From: Cognatundibacterium rugosum
GTDB lineage: Bacteria > Pseudomonadota > Gammaproteobacteria > Burkholderiales > Burkholderiaceae_D
Length of the DNA stretch: 64,000 nt
Assembly (NCBI RefSeq): GCF_014284365.1
Contig: NZ_JACOGG010000002.1
Location: 186,001 to 250,000 of the forward strand
Direction of reading: 5' to 3'
The notes beneath the pieces are model-generated. The model did not search any database. It was not told the DNA's origin and saw only the letters and a program-made list of their open reading frames with translations. A program made the position numbers and the translations under genes. Position 1 is the first letter of the stretch. Each line of letters begins with the position of its first letter. This document shows positions 9,429-19,257 of the stretch, one piece after another.

Positions 9429-9567
9429 AGTGACCTTTGCGTTTGAGCTGCCTGTGATCCGGTCACATAGCAAAAATACTATGAAATACACCGAATCAAT
9501 AAAGATAGAACTAACTTGGGACGAAACCCTAAGAATCAAGTCAATTCCACCAATATCCCTACAAGTT

Positions 9568-9870
9568 TCAGGATGATTTGGTCAGCAGATTAAAATGCTC
9601 CACGACTGGCGGGGCTGCAAAATAAGGGCCGACGATGGCACGCCACTGCAGAAATGCCGCAGACTCCCGGAAATCAACCGTGTGATTTTCCAGGGTTTCC
9701 CAAAATATCGTCAAGATATAACGCTCAGGGGATTCTATGCCTTTATTGACTTTATAGCCTGCAAAGCCCTTGGCTTGGGAAATCACCTCAGTCAGACCAC
9801 GCTGTATAGCCTGGTCGAATTCAGCTTGCTGGCCTGGATGGATACGGATATCGGCGAGTTCTAAGATCAT
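9568..9870 (-). CDS. antibiotic biosynthesis monooxygenase (ABM)-fold protein
   Basis: A 100-residue dimeric alpha/beta-barrel-type protein of the ABM superfamily, known for small monooxygenases and related proteins of unclear function. The match rests on the pattern LELADIRIHPGQQAEFDQAI, an internal GFAGYKV segment and RYILTIFWETLENH. No cofactor site can be read. It stands alone on the minus strand between gshA and the AI-2E-type permease, so context gives no substrate. Confidence 0.75.
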   Translation of the reverse strand: MILELADIRIHPGQQAEFDQAIQRGLTEVISQAKGFAGYKVNKGIESPERYILTIFWETLENHTVDFRESAAFLQWRAIVGPYFAAPPVVEHFNLLTKSS

Positions 9871-10005
9871 GGTGCGCTCTCTGGAAAATGGAGGAAAGTA
9901 GAAGATTATCTTTGCTCTCCATTATGGCATTACTCGTCGCAATGTTACATCGGACTCCGTCCACACCAAGCCGGGAATATGGCTGTGATGAATTATTTTC
10001 AGGCT

Positions 10006-11037
10006 TTATACCAACTCGCGCTGACTCAGTTCCAGTTTGAGGTAGGCATAAAATACCGGTGCCACAACCAATCCGGGCACGCCGAACAAGGTCTCCATCA
10101 CCAATATCGCTGTCAGTAACTCCCAGGCACGCGCATTAATTTGCGCACCGATAATTTTTGCATTAAGAAAATATTCTGCCTTATGGATCACCACCATAAA
10201 CAATAGAGACCCCATTGCCACATGCAAAGAATGAGACAGGGCCACAATCACAATCAGCGTGTTGGAAATGATATTACCGGCGACAGGTATCAAACCGGCC
10301 ACAAAAGTTATCGCGATCATGGTTTTCACCAGCGGCAGGTGAATCCCGCACAAGGGCAATACCAGCGCCAGATAAATCGCGGTCATGACCGTATTGATCA
10401 GCGAAATCTGCACCTGCGCAAACACGATCTTATGAAACACATTCCCCAGATTGCTGACACGCCGTAACAGCGCCGCAGCAAAGGGTTTATGTTGTGCGTC
10501 ATCACTGACATCACGCAAAGCCACCATGCTGCCTATAATGAGGCCGAGCAATAAATGCACCAGCATATGACCGGCTTCAGGCACCAGTAATTTGGCTTCG
10601 CCAGCGTGCTCTCTAAGCCAATGTATCAGCATTTCCTGCAATGCAGCGACGCCTTCCGGCAAGTTGGCACTTACCCACTCCGGAACTTGATGACGCGAAG
10701 CCTCAATAATATCCGCCAGTTTTTGCAAGAGATTATGTAAATTACCGGCATCGCTGCGGAAAAATACATGCAGGCCCCAGGATGCTGCCAATATCGCGCT
10801 GATCAATATGAAGGACAGCAACACCACGGCGATCATACGCGGTTGTCGGTGACTGAAACGGCGCGCGATGCCCGGCGTCATCACATGGATCAGGGAATAC
10901 ACCAGCAAACCTGCAAACAAGGCCAGTACCAGACCTGCCTTTAATGCCAGCAACAGACCCAGACCTGCCAATATATAAGAAGCATATTCGCAGGAATTCA
11001 GCGCTGGCAACGCTGGTGTCAAAGGCTTAGCAGCCAT
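10006..11037 (-). CDS. AI-2E family transporter (PerM/TqsA-like)
   Basis: Inner-membrane protein of 343 residues with about eight hydrophobic segments in the family arrangement: two near residues 20-55, one at about 65-90, a long extracytoplasmic stretch, then a cluster from about 145 to the end. The C-terminal ETLFGVPGLVVAPVFYAYLK segment is typical. The ATG at 11037 has AAAGGA at correct spacing; a start 12 codons earlier is weaker. Family members are AI-2 exporters or ion/proton antiporters, so the substrate is open. Confidence 0.85.
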   Translation of the reverse strand: MAAKPLTPALPALNSCEYASYILAGLGLLLALKAGLVLALFAGLLVYSLIHVMTPGIARRFSHRQPRMIAVVLLSFILISAILAASWGLHVFFRSDAGNLHNLLQKLADIIEASRHQVPEWVSANLPEGVAALQEMLIHWLREHAGEAKLLVPEAGHMLVHLLLGLIIGSMVALRDVSDDAQHKPFAAALLRRVSNLGNVFHKIVFAQVQISLINTVMTAIYLALVLPLCGIHLPLVKTMIAITFVAGLIPVAGNIISNTLIVIVALSHSLHVAMGSLLFMVVIHKAEYFLNAKIIGAQINARAWELLTAILVMETLFGVPGLVVAPVFYAYLKLELSQRELV

Positions 11038-11316
11038 ACTTGTCCTTTCAAAAGTGACCGATTGCGACGGCAAAAATCAGGCGCTCATTTAAGCATAAAG
11101 CCTGGCCCTTATGCGACGGTAATAACGCACTTGATTTACTCCGGCAGTCATAAGAAGACAGCAATGACTTTTCCCAACGGCAAGACGCCGATAATGGCAA
11201 TACCAAAGGTAGCGGGATATGCGCCGTCAAACTAAGTTACACTAAGTTTGTATTCCTTTTCGGAACTTCTGGCGTTTAATACTAACTAATTCGTGACAAT
11301 TCGCAACGAGGCTAAT

Positions 11317-11883
11317 ATGAAAACGACACGTAAAACGACAAGTAAACACTGGATGATACTGAGCACACTGGTCGCAATGGGTGGCGCTGTGCACACTGCA
11401 CATGCAGCCGACTTTGAAGATTTTGCACGTGTAATCAGCGTTACGCCGCAAATGGAACAAATTAATGTACCGCGCCAGGATTGCCGTACTGAATACGAAA
11501 CCACCCAGCGCTATCGTCAGCCCGAACGTCAGGCAGAACGTAGCAATGGTGGCGCTATCCTTGGTGGTGTTGCAGGTGGTTTATTAGGCAGCCAGGTCGG
11601 CGGTGGCAATGGCCGTATTGCAGCAGCCGCGGCCGGTGCCATTGCTGGCGCCCTGGTCGGTGACCGCATGGATAACAATAACGGCAATAACAACAACTAT
11701 AACAACCAGCCTGCCTACGAAACCCGCCCTGTGCGTCAATGCCGCAATGTAGACAGCTGGGAAACGCGTACCAACGGCTATGCGGTGACCTACGAGTACC
11801 ATAACCGTACTTACACCACGGTCATGCCGTATGACCCAGGTTCACGTCTGCGCCTGCATGTTGCACTGACGCCGCGTCCTTGA
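11317..11883 (+). CDS. glycine-zipper (17 kDa antigen-like) envelope protein
   Basis: Exported protein of 188 residues with a signal peptide (residues 1-31, ending HTAHAA). A glycine-zipper 2TM segment at about 80-115 (GGAILGGVAGGLLGSQVGG then AAAAAGAIAGALVGDRM) is followed by an Asn-rich linker. The C-terminal beta-type domain ends in MPYDPGSRLRLHV. GAGG sits six bases before the ATG. The probable place is the outer membrane or periplasm. There is no lipobox, unlike many relatives. A bidirectional terminator lies about 130 bp downstream. Confidence 0.82.
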   Translation: MKTTRKTTSKHWMILSTLVAMGGAVHTAHAADFEDFARVISVTPQMEQINVPRQDCRTEYETTQRYRQPERQAERSNGGAILGGVAGGLLGSQVGGGNGRIAAAAAGAIAGALVGDRMDNNNGNNNNYNNQPAYETRPVRQCRNVDSWETRTNGYAVTYEYHNRTYTTVMPYDPGSRLRLHVALTPRP

Positions 11884-12010
11884 ACGACTAAACGTGACAA
11901 GCTGCCTGTGGTTTGATGACTTTTTGCTTATTTCCTCAGCAACAGTGGTTATTTTGCATCATTCCTTTACCCCAAAAAACTGACAAAACAGTTAAAAATG
12001 ATCCGAAATG

Positions 12011-12041
12011 AAAAAAATGCCGCAATTTGCGGCATTTTTTT
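12011..12041. terminator. bidirectional Rho-independent terminator
   Basis: Perfect inverted repeat AAAAAAATGCCGCAA / TTGCGGCATTTTTTT separated by one T. The GC-rich core with A and T runs on either side works in both directions. It ends the glycine-zipper transcript and insulates the diguanylate cyclase gene that starts at 12143. Confidence 0.9.
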
Positions 12042-12142
12042 CGTCAATATTTCCAGAAAACAAGTTGCATAAGCCACAGAAAGCGTGGCGCTTTATAGTA
12101 TGATTTGCGGCAAACCCATCGCTTACGCTCCGTCTCCAGTCC

Positions 12143-13612
12143 ATGAAAAACATGTTTAAAAAATACGGTCTGCTGGTATGGCTATCTCTTATCCTGATTG
12201 CCGGTTTTGTCTTCACGACCTTTGCTGGCTATATCGTCTCACGCGACACGATACATCAGAGCATCTCCGAACAAACCTTGCCGCTAACTGGGGACAATGT
12301 CTACTCCGAAATCCAGCGAGATATCCTGCGCCCGGTTTTCGTTTCGTCGCAGATGGCGCACGATACGTTTCTACGCGACTGGATACTGAATGGCGAAGAA
12401 GATCAGGAACTGATCACCAAATATCTGAAAGAAATCAAACAAAAAAACAATGCGGTATCCAGCTTCCTGATTTCAGAAAAAAGCCGCAATTACTATCATT
12501 CCGAAGGTCTGCTCAAAAAAATTAAAGAAGGCGACCCACGTGATTCCTGGTTTTTTCGTGTCAAAAATCTCAAGACCCAGTATGAAACCAATGTCGATCA
12601 GGACCAGGCCAATCATGATGCGGTCACGATTTTTGTCAATTACCGCATATTCGATTATCAGGGGGAATTTCTCGGCGCGACCGGAATAGGACTGACTCTT
12701 GACACGCTTAAGCATCTGATCGATAGCTATCAACAGCGTTTTGACCGGAAAATATTTTTCGTCGATCAGAAAGGCAAAGTGACGCTCAATGGTAGTAATT
12801 TCGGTAAAACCGGCGGCAGCCTGCAAGCAATGAGCGGCATACAAAGTATCAGCGATAAGATACTCAGCAATCGCGGTACCGACTCCTCTCACCTGGAGTA
12901 CATGGGTAATAATGGCAAGGTCTTACTGAATTCACGCTACATTCCGGAACTGGGCTGGTATTTGTTGGTCGAGCAGGAAACCAATGTCGATATCAAACCT
13001 GTGCAAAACGTCTACCTGCTCAATATCGGCATCAGTGCTGGTGTCACGCTTCTGATTGCGGGTATGGTGCTGATCACTGTGCGGCGTTATCAGACACGCC
13101 TGGAAAAATCAGCATCAACTGATGCACTCACGAATTTGTTGAACAGGCATGCGTTTGACTTCGTATTTCAGCAGGCGCTGCTCGACAGTGAACGTACACG
13201 CCAACCTATGTGTGTGATCCTGCTTGATGTTGACTTCTTTAAAAAAATCAATGACAAACAAGGTCATCTGGTCGGTGATCACGTTTTGAAAGAAGTCGCA
13301 GCGATTGCCAAACGTTCATTGCGGGAAAGCGACATCATCTGTCGCTGGGGCGGTGAAGAATTTTTAGTATTACTCAAAAACTGCACGCTGGAAAAATCCA
13401 CATCGATTGCAGAAAATCTGCGCAATACCATCGCTAATAATGACTTTTCACGCACCACCGACTTAACCCGTGGCCGCTTGTCAGTAACGGTCAGTATGGG
13501 CGTCGCACAATGCCGTGAAAACGAGAGCGAAGATAGCGTATTCGAAAGAGCCGATCTGGCGCTATATCAGGCAAAAGAAAACGGCCGTAACAGCGTTTAC
13601 TTCTCTGAGTGA
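12143..13612 (+). CDS. membrane-bound diguanylate cyclase (sensor + GGDEF)
   Basis: Inner-membrane enzyme of 489 residues that makes c-di-GMP. A transmembrane helix spans about residues 8-30, a periplasmic dCache-like sensor about 31-290, and a second helix about 292-315. The GGDEF domain follows, with active site GGEEF at 403-407 preceded by the inhibitory I-site motif RESD at 394-397. The enzyme should therefore be active and feedback-inhibited. The sensor ligand is unknown. Its 3' end overlaps by 16 bp, tail to tail, the DUF2520 gene on the other strand. Confidence 0.92.
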   Translation: MKNMFKKYGLLVWLSLILIAGFVFTTFAGYIVSRDTIHQSISEQTLPLTGDNVYSEIQRDILRPVFVSSQMAHDTFLRDWILNGEEDQELITKYLKEIKQKNNAVSSFLISEKSRNYYHSEGLLKKIKEGDPRDSWFFRVKNLKTQYETNVDQDQANHDAVTIFVNYRIFDYQGEFLGATGIGLTLDTLKHLIDSYQQRFDRKIFFVDQKGKVTLNGSNFGKTGGSLQAMSGIQSISDKILSNRGTDSSHLEYMGNNGKVLLNSRYIPELGWYLLVEQETNVDIKPVQNVYLLNIGISAGVTLLIAGMVLITVRRYQTRLEKSASTDALTNLLNRHAFDFVFQQALLDSERTRQPMCVILLDVDFFKKINDKQGHLVGDHVLKEVAAIAKRSLRESDIICRWGGEEFLVLLKNCTLEKSTSIAENLRNTIANNDFSRTTDLTRGRLSVTVSMGVAQCRENESEDSVFERADLALYQAKENGRNSVYFSE

Positions 13613-14427
13613 ATACGGCGGGCTGCCAGTGCCTGTGTCGGCGCGATCAGCGCCTGATACAGCGCACCGGCCTCAGGCAAGGCTTGTTTCAGTGCGGCGG
13701 CCTGCTGCTCCACTAACACCATGTCACCGCGTGCGATCGGCCCGGTCAGTGCGCGCTCTGCACCTAAGCTAAACACATTCTCCAGCGACAGCCGCGCCAG
13801 CGGTGCCGCCATTGCCTGCGCCATCTCAAGAGGAATGCCCGCTGCCTGATACGTCGCTAAGACCGTATCCATCAGCGTCACCAGATAATTACTGGCCATC
13901 ACGGCTGCCGCGTGATACACCAGCTTGTGTTCTGCTTCTATCCGCACAGTATGGGCTGCGACGGCCTGCAAGGCGGTTTCTAACAGCGTCAGTGCCTGCA
14001 CATCGCCTTCCAGACTGCATATGGTGCCCGCAAAATCGGCCGCCACTTGCACCGGATCAGCAAAGCTGCGCACCGGATGCAGGCTGGCAGTGCATGCACC
14101 TGCTTGTGCCGCCGGTGCCAGCAACAACGAGGCTTTGGCACCGCTACAATGAAACACCACATCACCAGGCCGCAACACCGCACCAGCCACCAATTGTGTG
14201 ACGGTTTGACTAATCTGATCATCGGCCACACTCAGCATCCAGATATCGGCTGGCTGCATATCAGGCCAGCTGGCCGCCGTGCCGGCACCAATCACAGTCA
14301 GCGCGTGAGCCGTGCTGGCCAGACTACGATTCATGACTTGGCCAATGCGAAATACCGCCTGCTGATGCCAGACCCGCGCCAGCGTCTGACCGACCCGGCC
14401 AGCACCGATGATGGACAGTGTTTTCAC
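13597..14427 (-). CDS. Rossmann-like/DUF2520 domain protein
   Basis: A 276-residue protein with an N-terminal NAD(P)-binding fold (LSIIGAGRVGQTLARVW) and a C-terminal helical DUF2520 domain (HKLVYHAAAVMASNYLVTL). The architecture is like ketopantoate reductase or ProC. A dehydrogenase role is plausible but the substrate is unknown. The start is GTG at 14427, overlapping the Crp-family stop as GTGA, so the two are coupled. No catalytic residue can be assigned by eye. Confidence 0.8.
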   Translation of the reverse strand: MKTLSIIGAGRVGQTLARVWHQQAVFRIGQVMNRSLASTAHALTVIGAGTAASWPDMQPADIWMLSVADDQISQTVTQLVAGAVLRPGDVVFHCSGAKASLLLAPAAQAGACTASLHPVRSFADPVQVAADFAGTICSLEGDVQALTLLETALQAVAAHTVRIEAEHKLVYHAAAVMASNYLVTLMDTVLATYQAAGIPLEMAQAMAAPLARLSLENVFSLGAERALTGPIARGDMVLVEQQAAALKQALPEAGALYQALIAPTQALAARRIHSEK

Positions 14428-15122
14428 CGTTCAGTCTCCTGCGGAAAACTGCGCAAGCCATCCAGATTGAGTATCGTGATCCCGCCATAATCAACCCGCA
14501 GTAACTGTTTTTTTTCCAACAGCTGCAGCGCCTGATTGGCACGCTGACGCGACACGCTGCTGATATAACCGATCTCTTCCTGAGAAATCTGCAGTTGCAT
14601 ACTGCTGGCAGGATTCAGGTAGGGATGAAACATCGCTGCCAGGCAGCGCGCCACCCGGGTATCGGGATCGAGCATACGATCGTATTCCACCAACGAGATA
14701 AACAAACCCAACCGTGCATTGAGCTGATGCAGCAGGAAGCGGTTAAACGGGATGCTGTGATCAAGCAAATAGTTGAAGGTCGTGCGCGGCATGAAGGCGA
14801 CGCGGGTGTCGCGCAAGGCCACCACATCGTAGCGCCGTGGCTCAGTCTTGAGCAGCGAACCTTCACCGAACCAGCCGCCCGCCAGCATACAGCTGAAGGT
14901 CACGGTTTTCCCTTCCGGCGAGATACTGCTCATTTTTAAAAAACCGTCGATCACGCCCATCCAATGATCCACAGGATCGCCTTTACGACACACAAACGCA
15001 CCGGCCGGTACAAAGCGCTCTGTCACTTCGTCCCTGACTTTTTGCATATGTTCCGGCGCCAGCATACTGGCCCACATGGTGTGCTGAAAACGCAGTTCTG
15101 GATCGCTGTTGGATGTAGTCAT
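14424..15122 (-). CDS. Crp/Fnr-family transcriptional regulator
   Basis: A 232-residue regulator with an N-terminal cyclic-nucleotide-like jelly roll (FVPAGAFVCRKGDPVDHWMG, GGWFGEGSLL) and a C-terminal winged helix. The recognition helix is in ISSVSRQRANQALQLL. It has no Cys cluster of the FNR type. The ATG at 15122 (MTTSNSD) is preferred to the longer frame. It is divergent from the ligase/ABC-transporter operon, a common arrangement for a local regulator, so it probably controls that operon. Its effector is unknown. Confidence 0.88.
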   Translation of the reverse strand: MTTSNSDPELRFQHTMWASMLAPEHMQKVRDEVTERFVPAGAFVCRKGDPVDHWMGVIDGFLKMSSISPEGKTVTFSCMLAGGWFGEGSLLKTEPRRYDVVALRDTRVAFMPRTTFNYLLDHSIPFNRFLLHQLNARLGLFISLVEYDRMLDPDTRVARCLAAMFHPYLNPASSMQLQISQEEIGYISSVSRQRANQALQLLEKKQLLRVDYGGITILNLDGLRSFPQETER

Positions 15123-15431
15123 GTTTGTGCAACGCACCACCGAAAGTTGTCTCAATTACTCAGATTGTCAGTCAAACGACAGCAGTGATATGAAGAACAC
15201 CGCTAGACTCAGCCCCTGACTGTCACAGAGCAATATTGTAAGCCCTAGTCTGCACACATGCGCTGTTGTTTGATGTCCGGTCCGCTCTGTGTACACACGT
15301 AAGACTGTCGTAAGTAAAGCTCAGGACACTTCCAAAACAACTTGAGTAAACAATACAAACCTGAACGCAAGGATGACCGGTACACAGAAACCGGAATCTG
15401 AGCGCTATGCCTGAGGGCAGATGGTGGAGAC
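15123..15431. promoter_or_regulatory. divergent promoter region with a short palindrome
   Basis: This 309-bp gap separates the Crp-family gene from the acyl-CoA ligase operon. It holds no gene. The perfect 10-bp palindrome TGTGTACACA (15288-15297) is about midway and is a candidate operator for a Crp/Fnr-type dimer, though shorter than a full 22-bp CRP site. A TGTCACAG half-site-like sequence near 15220 is another. Core promoters could not be fixed by eye. Confidence 0.35.
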
Positions 15432-17378
15432 ATGACAAGTACAACGAACAAGACCTTTCCGGCCTTGTTGCTGGCGCATGGCAAGCTGCGTCCGCATCAT
15501 CCGGCTTTTCGTGAGAAAGATCTGGGCATCTGGCAAACCTGGAGCTGGCAGCAGGTCAATACGGAAGTACGTGCCCTCGCCTGTGGCCTGGCCGCACGTG
15601 GCTTTCAGCGTGGCATGCATCTGGCCATCATCGGCGATAACCGGCCACGTCTGTATTGGGCCATGCTGGCCGCGCAATGCCTGGGCGGTATCGCCGTGCC
15701 GCTGTACCAGGATGCGCCCGCTGCCGACATGGCCTATGTCCTCGAAAACGCCGAGATCACCTACGCGATAGTGGAAGATCAGGAACAGGTCGACAAGCTG
15801 CTGGAAATCCGCAGCCACTATGCAGGCATCGCCCACATTTGCTATGAAGACGAACGTGGCATGCGTCATTATCAGCAACCTGAGTTGGTGTCTTATGCCA
15901 GTCTGCAGCAGGCCGGACGGGATTATGATGCAGCCCACCCTGATTTTTATCTGCAGCAGATTGCAGCCGGCACGGCAGAAGACACCGCCGTCATGCTCTA
16001 CACCTCCGGCACCACTGGCAAGCCCAAAGGCGTGTGCCAGAGCCACCGCGCGTTTATGACGGCAGCGGAAGGCGGCGTGGCCTTCGACCACTTAAGCGAA
16101 CACGAAGACATCCTGTCTTATCTGCCCATGGCCTGGGTCGGTGACCATCTGTTTTCATTTGCGCAGGCGCTGGTATGCGGCTTTACGGTGAATTGCCCGG
16201 AATCGGGCGAAACGGTATTAAGCGACTTGCGCGAAGTCGGCCCCACCTATTATTTCGCCCCGCCACGGGTGTTTGAAAACATGCTGACCACGGTCATGAT
16301 ACGGATGGAAGATGCCGGTCAGTTCAAGCAAAAACTGTTTCAGCATTTTATGGACCTCGCGCGCCGCTGTGGCGCAGACATCCTCGATGGCAAACCGGTC
16401 ACCCTGAGCGACAGGCTGCACTACCAGCTTGGTGAATTCCTGATTTACGGACCACTCAAAAACGTACTGGGCCTGTCACGCGTGCGCGTGGCTTACACCG
16501 CCGGTGCTGCCATCGGACCCGACCTGTTCCGCTTTTACCGTTCTATCGGCGTCAACCTCAAACAACTATACGGTTCGACCGAAACCTGTGCCTATGTCTG
16601 CCTGCAACCGGATGGAAAAATCCAGTTTGACAGCGTGGGCCGCGCCGCACCCGGCGTTGATTTACGGCTGGCAGACAATGGAGAAGTGCTGGTGAAGTCA
16701 GCAGCCATGCTGACTGGCTATTACAAACGGCCAGACGCGACAGCAGAAGTGATAGACAGTGCGGGCTACTTCCATACCGGCGACGCTGGCATCCTGGATC
16801 AGGATGGCAATTTGAAAATCATAGACCGTGCAGCCGATGTCGGTAAGCTGCAGTCGGGTGCCATGTTTGCACCCAACTATATCGAAAATAAGCTCAAATT
16901 TTTCCCCTATATCAAAGAGGCTGTGGCCTTCGGTCATGAACGCGCGCATGTGTGTGCCTTCATCAATATCGATATGGAAGCGGTCGGCAACTGGGCCGAA
17001 CGGCGCGGCATTGCGTATTCCGGCTATACCGATCTGGCCGCCAAGGCCGAAACCTATCAACTGATCCTGTCCTGCATAGAAAAAGTGAATGCTGGTCTGG
17101 CCAGTGAGGCAGGTATGGCCGACACCCAGATACAACGCTTCCTGGTGCTGCATAAGGAACTGGATCCGGATGATGATGAACTGACCCGCACCCGCAAAGT
17201 ACGACGCCGCTTTGTGGCCGATAAATATGCGGTCCTGATCGATGCGATGTATGCGGGGCTGCGTTCGCAATACATAGAAACCCAGGTCAAATTTGAAGAT
17301 GGCCGTCAGGGCAAAGTCTGTGCTGATCTGCACATCAGCGATGCCACCACTTTCGCTGCCCGTCAGCACGCCGCCTGA
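15432..17378 (+). CDS. AMP-dependent long-chain-type acyl-CoA ligase
   Basis: Adenylate-forming enzyme of 648 residues that activates a carboxylic acid to its CoA thioester. The P-loop-like motif YTSGTTGKPKG is near residue 190. YGSTE of the A5 region and GYFHTGDAG of the A7/A8 region are present. It resembles the FadD15-like long-chain branch. GGAG precedes the ATG. It is the first gene of a seven-gene operon whose next members encode a branched-chain-amino-acid-type ABC importer. This suggests activation of an imported acid; the acid could be fatty or aromatic. Confidence 0.88.
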   Translation: MTSTTNKTFPALLLAHGKLRPHHPAFREKDLGIWQTWSWQQVNTEVRALACGLAARGFQRGMHLAIIGDNRPRLYWAMLAAQCLGGIAVPLYQDAPAADMAYVLENAEITYAIVEDQEQVDKLLEIRSHYAGIAHICYEDERGMRHYQQPELVSYASLQQAGRDYDAAHPDFYLQQIAAGTAEDTAVMLYTSGTTGKPKGVCQSHRAFMTAAEGGVAFDHLSEHEDILSYLPMAWVGDHLFSFAQALVCGFTVNCPESGETVLSDLREVGPTYYFAPPRVFENMLTTVMIRMEDAGQFKQKLFQHFMDLARRCGADILDGKPVTLSDRLHYQLGEFLIYGPLKNVLGLSRVRVAYTAGAAIGPDLFRFYRSIGVNLKQLYGSTETCAYVCLQPDGKIQFDSVGRAAPGVDLRLADNGEVLVKSAAMLTGYYKRPDATAEVIDSAGYFHTGDAGILDQDGNLKIIDRAADVGKLQSGAMFAPNYIENKLKFFPYIKEAVAFGHERAHVCAFINIDMEAVGNWAERRGIAYSGYTDLAAKAETYQLILSCIEKVNAGLASEAGMADTQIQRFLVLHKELDPDDDELTRTRKVRRRFVADKYAVLIDAMYAGLRSQYIETQVKFEDGRQGKVCADLHISDATTFAARQHAA

Positions 17379-17387
17379 GGAGAGCGC

Positions 17388-18176
17388 ATGAATCACAACA
17401 GACAAACCGGCGATGTCATCCTCGACCTGCAGGGCATCTCCCTTGCATTTGGCGGGGTGAAGGCGCTCACCAATATTTCATTCAATGTCAGGGAACACGA
17501 AATCCGCGCCATCATCGGACCGAATGGCGCTGGCAAAAGCTCTATGCTGAATGTGATCAATGGCGTATACCGTCCGCAGCAGGGTCAGATCACGTATCGT
17601 GGACAAGTGCGTAAAGACATGAATACCTATGCCGCTGCGCGCAGTGGTATCGCACGCACCTTCCAGAACATCGCGCTGTTCAAAGGCATGAGTGTGCTCG
17701 ACAACATCATGACCGGACGCAATCTGAAAATGCACAGCAATTTTCTGCTGCAAGCGCTGTACTGGGGACCGGCGCAAAAAGAAGAAATCGCACATCGACA
17801 TAAGGTCGAACAAATCATCGATTTTCTGGAAATTCAGCACATCCGTAAAACGCCGGTAGGTCGCCTGTCCTATGGTTTGCAAAAACGCGTGGAGCTGGGC
17901 CGGGCACTGGCAGCAGAGCCGGAAATCCTGTTGCTGGACGAACCAATGGCGGGCATGAATGTGGAAGAAAAGCAGGACATGAGCCGCTTCATCCTGGATG
18001 TGAATGATCAGTTCGGCACCACCATCGTCCTGATCGAACATGATATGGGCGTCGTGATGGATATTTCCGACCGCGTGGTAGTGCTCGACTATGGCAAAAA
18101 AATCGGCGATGGCACACCGGCAGAAGTGCTGGCCAACCAGGAAGTGATTAACGCCTATCTGGGCGTGGCGCACTGA
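17388..18176 (+). CDS. ABC transporter ATPase, LivG type
   Basis: Cytoplasmic ATPase of 262 residues of the branched-chain amino acid/amide importer family (HAAT). Walker A is GPNGAGKSS, the signature region is LSYGLQKRVELGRAL and Walker B is ILLLDEPMAGM. The AGIARTFQNIALFKGMSV segment is typical of LivG. It begins nine bases after the ligase stop, with GAGGAGAG before the ATG. It pairs with the LivF-type ATPase at 21810. Confidence 0.93.
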   Translation: MNHNRQTGDVILDLQGISLAFGGVKALTNISFNVREHEIRAIIGPNGAGKSSMLNVINGVYRPQQGQITYRGQVRKDMNTYAAARSGIARTFQNIALFKGMSVLDNIMTGRNLKMHSNFLLQALYWGPAQKEEIAHRHKVEQIIDFLEIQHIRKTPVGRLSYGLQKRVELGRALAAEPEILLLDEPMAGMNVEEKQDMSRFILDVNDQFGTTIVLIEHDMGVVMDISDRVVVLDYGKKIGDGTPAEVLANQEVINAYLGVAH

Positions 18177-18197
18177 GACTGTCATTAAGGGCAAATC

Positions 18198-19100
18198 ATG
18201 AATCTGAATTTTTTCTTTGAAGTGCTGATCGGCGGTTTGTTATCCGGTGTGATGTATGCACTGGTGGCGCTCGGCTTTGTACTGATTTACAAGGCATCCG
18301 GCGTGTTCAATTTCGCTCAGGGTGCGATGGTGTTTTTTGCGGCGCTGACCTGTGTCGGGCTCAGCGAAAAATTCCAGTTATCGATGTGGCTCGCGATCCC
18401 GCTGACCATGCTGGTGATGGTGCTGCTGGGTCTGGCGATAGAACGCGTGGTATTGCGGCCGCTGGTCAATCAGCCAGAGATTACGCTGTTCATGGCGACC
18501 ATAGGACTGACGTTTTTCATCGAAGGATTAGCGCAGCTGCTCTGGGGTTCCCAACCGCATAAACTCACTCTGCCGATAGAAGATGTGCCTATCGAATATG
18601 TGATGGAACACTACAACATTCTGGTTTCGCAGTTTGATGTGATCGCGGCGCTGATCTGCGCCTTACTGGTCACGGCACTGGCGTTGCTGTTTTCCAAAAC
18701 CAAAATCGGCCGTGCTTTACGCGCAGTGGCTGACGACCATCAGGCCGCGCTCGCAGTTGGTATTCCATTGCAGCAGATCTGGGCCATCGTCTGGACCGTG
18801 GCTGGCTTTGTGGCACTGGTGGCTGGCTTGCTGTGGGGTGCGCGTAATGGTGTGCAATTTGCACTGACCTTTGTCGCCCTCAAAGCTTTGCCAGTGCTGA
18901 TCCTGGGCGGATTTACCTCAGTGCCGGGCGCGATTGTGGGCGGACTCATCATCGGTGCATCAGAAAAGCTGGCCGAGGTGTATATCGGCCCGCTGGTGGG
19001 CGGCGGGATTGAGGGCTGGTTCCCGTATGTACTGGCACTGTTGTTCCTGCTGGTCAGACCTGAGGGGCTGTTCGGTGAAAAAATTATCCGGCGTATTTAA
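18198..19100 (+). CDS. ABC transporter permease, LivH type
   Basis: Inner-membrane permease of 300 residues with about eight hydrophobic segments. It has the LivH hallmarks GVMYALVALGFVLIYKASGVFNFAQG at the N terminus and GRALRAVADDHQAALAVGI in the loop that contacts the ATPase. It follows livG by 21 bp. It forms the translocation pore with the LivM-type permease encoded next. Confidence 0.93.
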   Translation: MNLNFFFEVLIGGLLSGVMYALVALGFVLIYKASGVFNFAQGAMVFFAALTCVGLSEKFQLSMWLAIPLTMLVMVLLGLAIERVVLRPLVNQPEITLFMATIGLTFFIEGLAQLLWGSQPHKLTLPIEDVPIEYVMEHYNILVSQFDVIAALICALLVTALALLFSKTKIGRALRAVADDHQAALAVGIPLQQIWAIVWTVAGFVALVAGLLWGARNGVQFALTFVALKALPVLILGGFTSVPGAIVGGLIIGASEKLAEVYIGPLVGGGIEGWFPYVLALLFLLVRPEGLFGEKIIRRI

Positions 19101-19257
19101 GCCGCACACAGTTGGTTTGGCTGGTGAAATGACATTTGAAATGCGCTTTGTACAGCTTCGAACTGGACTATTAAAACAGCACACCCGTAGCGGGATTGCC
19201 TTTCCAGCCAAAATCGCCCTGTAAGCCGCATCCGTATTGAGACTATAAGGACAGACT

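Noticed and set aside
12143..14427. Overlap of the diguanylate cyclase and DUF2520 genes as a frameshift or assembly error
   Set aside because: The two genes are convergent and overlap by only 16 bp at their 3' ends. Both proteins are complete, so this is an ordinary tail-to-tail overlap.
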